From CAZGXM01 sp964529795 (GTDB taxonomy: Bacteria; Bacillota; JADQBR01): 9,560 nucleotides of DNA. A program made the position numbers and the translations under genes. The stretch is from NCBI GenBank assembly GCA_964529795.1, contig CAZGXM010000077.1, positions 1 to 9,560 on the forward strand. Direction: 5' to 3'. Below, in pieces: positions 7,467-9,560 of the stretch; position 1 is the first letter of the stretch; every line of letters starts with the position of its first letter. Below the pieces are notes generated by a model, which saw only the letters and a list, made by a program, of their open reading frames with translations, searched no databases and was not told the origin of the DNA.

Positions 7467-8828
7467 CTATTTATAAATCCCCACCGTCCGTGTGGACCCG
7501 TCCCAGTCCACCACCGCGCCAAATGCTTCACTGACAAACCTTACCGGCACGTAGGTACGGCCGCCGGCCAGGAGCGGGGCCGTATCCAACTCCACCGTCT
7601 CCTGTCCCACTATCACCTGCTTGGCACCAATGGCAAGGGTAATGCTTTTCTTACCGCCGGTAACGATAATGGACCGGGTCTCACCGTTCCAGATAGTATT
7701 GAGTCCCAGTGCATCGGCAATACCTCTCAGGGGCACCAGCACCCGGTCTTCGTACATCAGGGGCGCTGCGGGGAGAACCAGTTCCTGCCCGTTCAGCTCC
7801 ACGGACAGGCCGCTGCCGCTTTTCTTACTACCACCCTGCACCGGCTTGCTTTCCTCCACCTTGTTTGCCAGGGACAGTTCCAGCAGCCTGATGTCGTTGT
7901 TGTAGTTTGCATCATCAGTATATACCACCCTGTTTCCGTAAATATCCGGGGCAAGCTGGTTTCTGGGGGAGACCAGTACCGGAAACTCCCTGCCGGTGTT
8001 GATAGCATAGCCGTATAAATCCCAGTTAGCCTGGCGGTCATCCTGCCAGATGACGATGTCCCCCGATATCGACGGGGTCATCTGGTCATCTTCGGAAGCG
8101 GTTATTTTCTTCGTCTTTTTCGTCCGCAAATCATACAGGTAGATATCCCAGTTGCCGGACTGTTCATCTGCCCAAACCACGTAATTACCGTCTATCTTGG
8201 GCTCAACCTGGTTTTTAGGCGCGTCAGAAATAACAAATTCCCTGCCGGTGGAAATTTGATACCCGTAAATGTCCCAGTTGTATCCTCGTTCATCCTGCCA
8301 GACTATGTAGTCGCCAAATACCCGGGGATTGACCTGGTCCTTTTCATTGACAGTGACCTGTTTTTCCTTTTTGGCTTTTAAGTCATACAAAAATATATCC
8401 CAGTTATCATTGCGCTCGTCCTGCCAGACCACATAATTGCCGTAAATATCAGGCTGTATTTGGTCTTCCGGGTTTCTTGCCACCCAGGTTTCCTGCCCGG
8501 TGGCCACATCATAAACAAATATATCCCAGTTCAAGTACCTGTTGTCGGCAAAAACGATTTTTTCGCCGTAAACCGCCGGCTGTTTCTGCTGGGTGCCGTT
8601 GTTTCTCAATACAGCAGCCTTTTGGGCCGCGGTTTTTAAATAAAGCACCAGGTCCGAGGAACTGTTGCTTTCCTCCCAAACTATTAAACCGGAAGATATC
8701 TTTCCCCCGTGCTGGTCCGCATCACCTTCCGCAATGACAACCCCGTCACCTGCCAGCGCGGCAGCGGAACCCGATAACGCCAACACCAACACCAACAAAA
8801 TACTTGCCAGCCCCACAAGTCTTTTCAT
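7467..8828 (-). CDS. Secreted TolB-like beta-propeller protein with C-terminal copper-amine-oxidase-N-like domain, 453 residues
   Basis: Residues 1-26 form a signal peptide (MKRLVGLASILLVLVLALSG, then AAALA), so the protein is exported. Residues about 85-320 hold six repeats of about 42 residues with the motif N-W-D-I/L-[FY]-x-Y; the Trp residues fall at 101, 143, 185, 228 and 269, and the sixth repeat has NND at 310-312. Each includes a [VI]V[WY]xD strand and a DQxxP turn, as in TolB/WD40-like propellers. After a Ser/Gly linker (about 330-340), residues 341-453 match the copper amine oxidase N-terminal-like domain common in clostridial surface proteins (VLVPLRGIADALG, TYVPVRFVSEAFGAVVDWDG), which is not itself an oxidase. 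GGGGTG lies 5 bases before the ATG. No catalytic residues are apparent; binding or scaffolding at the envelope is inferred. Confidence 0.88.
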   Translation of the reverse strand: MKRLVGLASILLVLVLALSGSAAALAGDGVVIAEGDADQHGGKISSGLIVWEESNSSSDLVLYLKTAAQKAAVLRNNGTQQKQPAVYGEKIVFADNRYLNWDIFVYDVATGQETWVARNPEDQIQPDIYGNYVVWQDERNDNWDIFLYDLKAKKEKQVTVNEKDQVNPRVFGDYIVWQDERGYNWDIYGYQISTGREFVISDAPKNQVEPKIDGNYVVWADEQSGNWDIYLYDLRTKKTKKITASEDDQMTPSISGDIVIWQDDRQANWDLYGYAINTGREFPVLVSPRNQLAPDIYGNRVVYTDDANYNNDIRLLELSLANKVEESKPVQGGSKKSGSGLSVELNGQELVLPAAPLMYEDRVLVPLRGIADALGLNTIWNGETRSIIVTGGKKSITLAIGAKQVIVGQETVELDTAPLLAGGRTYVPVRFVSEAFGAVVDWDGSTRTVGIYK

Positions 8829-8867
8829 GCCTTCACCCCAATTTTATCTTAATTTAACTCACCTATC

Positions 8868-8896
8868 ATTATACTATATGGGCCGGCCCCATACCA
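8868..8896 (-). promoter_or_regulatory. Possible promoter of the propeller operon
   Basis: A perfect TATAAT lies at 8873-8868, 40 bases before the ATG at 8828. The hexamer 17 bases upstream (TGGTAT, 8896-8891) is a poor -35 box. The spacer contains an imperfect palindrome TATGGG-CCGGC-CCCATA (8877-8893), so an activator or repressor may act here. Confidence 0.42.
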
Positions 8897-8907
8897 GCAG
8901 AACGCGG

Positions 8908-8944
8908 GAAAAATAAAAAGAGCATGCCCGTCAAACATGCCCTC
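8908..8944 (-). terminator. Intrinsic terminator after the heptad-repeat gene
   Basis: On the minus strand GAGGGCATG (8944-8936) pairs with CATGCTCTT (8926-8918), including three G-U pairs, around a 9-base loop, and runs into TTTTTATTTTT. It lies 17 bases past the stop codon at 8962 and ahead of the propeller promoter. Confidence 0.72.
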
Positions 8945-8961
8945 AAACCGCTGCACATTAG

Positions 8962-9560
8962 CTATTTAATCGCCCGAATCTGCTCAATCACCCTGTCATG
9001 ACTCTCCACTTTGTCAACAACTTTCGCAAGTGTCCCCTGCATATCCAGTATGGCATAAGACATCTTCTCCTGTTCCGCCTTAATGACCCTGACATTCTCC
9101 TCCAGGGCCCGGACGATTCTATACATCTCGTCCTGCCGCAAAGCCATGATTCTTTGTTCTTCCCTAAAGCCCTTTTGTTCTTCCTCAAAACCTTTTTGCG
9201 CTTCTTTAAGACCCTTTATCTCTTCCTTAAGACCATTTTGCTCTTCCTTAAAACCTTTTTGCGCTTCTTTAAGACCCTTTATCTCTTCCTTAAGACCATT
9301 TTGCTCTTCCTTAAAACCTTTTTGCTCTTCCTTAAAACCCTTTTGTTCTTCCTCAAAACCTTTTTGCGCTTCTTTAAGACCCTTTATCTCTTCCTTAAGA
9401 CCATTTTGCTCTTCCTTAAAACCTTTTTGCGCTTCTTTAAGACCCTTTATCTCTTCCTTAAGACCATTTTGCTCTTCCTTAAAACCTTTTTGCTCTTCCT
9501 TAAAACCCTTTTGTTCTTCCTCAAAACCTTTTTGCGCTTCTTTAAGACCCTTTATCTCTT
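8962..9560 (-). CDS. Heptad-repeat protein, N-terminus beyond window, function unknown
   Basis: The frame is open from the right edge to the TAG at 8964-8962 (198 residues seen), so the start lies outside. An internal ATG at 9147 would give only the 61-residue tail and has no clear ribosome binding site. The repeat region is about 19 heptads of the types KGFKEEQ, KGLKEAQ, NGLKEEI and KGFEEEQ, highly charged, with one F or L and one Gly per heptad; a simple leucine-zipper packing is therefore doubtful. The unique tail (MALRQDEMYRIVRALEENVR, then VIKAEQEKMSYAILDMQGTL) is better helical coiled coil and ends VESHDRVIEQIRAIK. No membrane segment is visible. The family is not recognised. Confidence 0.82.
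   Translation of the reverse strand, partial: EIKGLKEAQKGFEEEQKGFKEEQKGFKEEQNGLKEEIKGLKEAQKGFKEEQNGLKEEIKGLKEAQKGFEEEQKGFKEEQKGFKEEQNGLKEEIKGLKEAQKGFKEEQNGLKEEIKGLKEAQKGFEEEQKGFREEQRIMALRQDEMYRIVRALEENVRVIKAEQEKMSYAILDMQGTLAKVVDKVESHDRVIEQIRAIK
9154..9560. repeat. Nested tandem repeat: 21-bp unit in a 168-bp higher-order period
   Basis: There are about 19 units of 21 bp. Calling the variants A-E, the order from 9175 is A-B-C-D-B-C-D-E, again A-B-C-D-B-C-D-E from 9343, then A-B-C from 9511 to the edge. The two complete 168-bp blocks appear identical base for base. B-C-D is also a repeated 63-bp block. All periods are multiples of three, so the frame is kept. The unit at 9154-9174 is a diverged edge copy. 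Confidence 0.95.

Noticed and set aside
8962..9147. A separate 61-residue gene starting at ATG 9147.
   Set aside because: The frame stays open upstream through the whole repeat region to the window edge, and no ribosome binding site lies before 9147.
9154..9560. The regular repeats as a CRISPR array.
   Set aside because: The units are 21 bp with no unique spacers, and they encode in-frame heptads continuous with a coding sequence.

Overview
The window looks like chromosome of a low- to mid-GC Bacillota, probably an anaerobic Clostridia/Peptococcaceae-type (Desulfotomaculum or Pelotomaculum relatives). This is inferred from strong AGGAGG-like ribosome binding sites, near-perfect TTGACA/TATAAT promoters, an S-layer-homology (SLH) gene remnant, and a secreted beta-propeller fused to a copper-amine-oxidase-N-like domain. 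No species can be named from the sequence alone. All intact genes lie on the minus strand, so transcription runs right to left.

Right part (about 7060-9560): a truncated gene made of 21-bp heptad repeats (8962-9560) ends at a hairpin terminator. Next comes a two-gene operon: a secreted six-repeat propeller protein (8828-7467) and, 26 bp on, a small coiled-coil protein with a 42-bp tandem repeat (7440-7105). A GC-rich terminator closes it. The two small repeat proteins flanking the propeller gene have similar C-terminal ends and may be related.

Middle (about 7025-1798): an efflux operon with a TetR-family regulator, a membrane-anchored periplasmic-adaptor-type protein and a 1050-residue RND pump of the HAE1 type. 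It has two tandem consensus promoters, each with a palindrome at or just after the predicted transcription start.

Left part: 1748-1797 and 1111-1205 contain no gene. 1206-1747 holds plus-strand debris, a short transposase OrfA-like remnant joined to a frameshifted SLH-domain remnant. At 1110-1052 a second copy of the efflux promoter/operator module appears, driving a second adaptor gene (a lipoprotein, 1002 to the window edge). The likeliest reading is two RND-type efflux operons, head to tail, under one TetR-type repressor encoded in the upstream operon. The strongest observation is the duplicated promoter/operator. No clearly new enzymatic system is visible.
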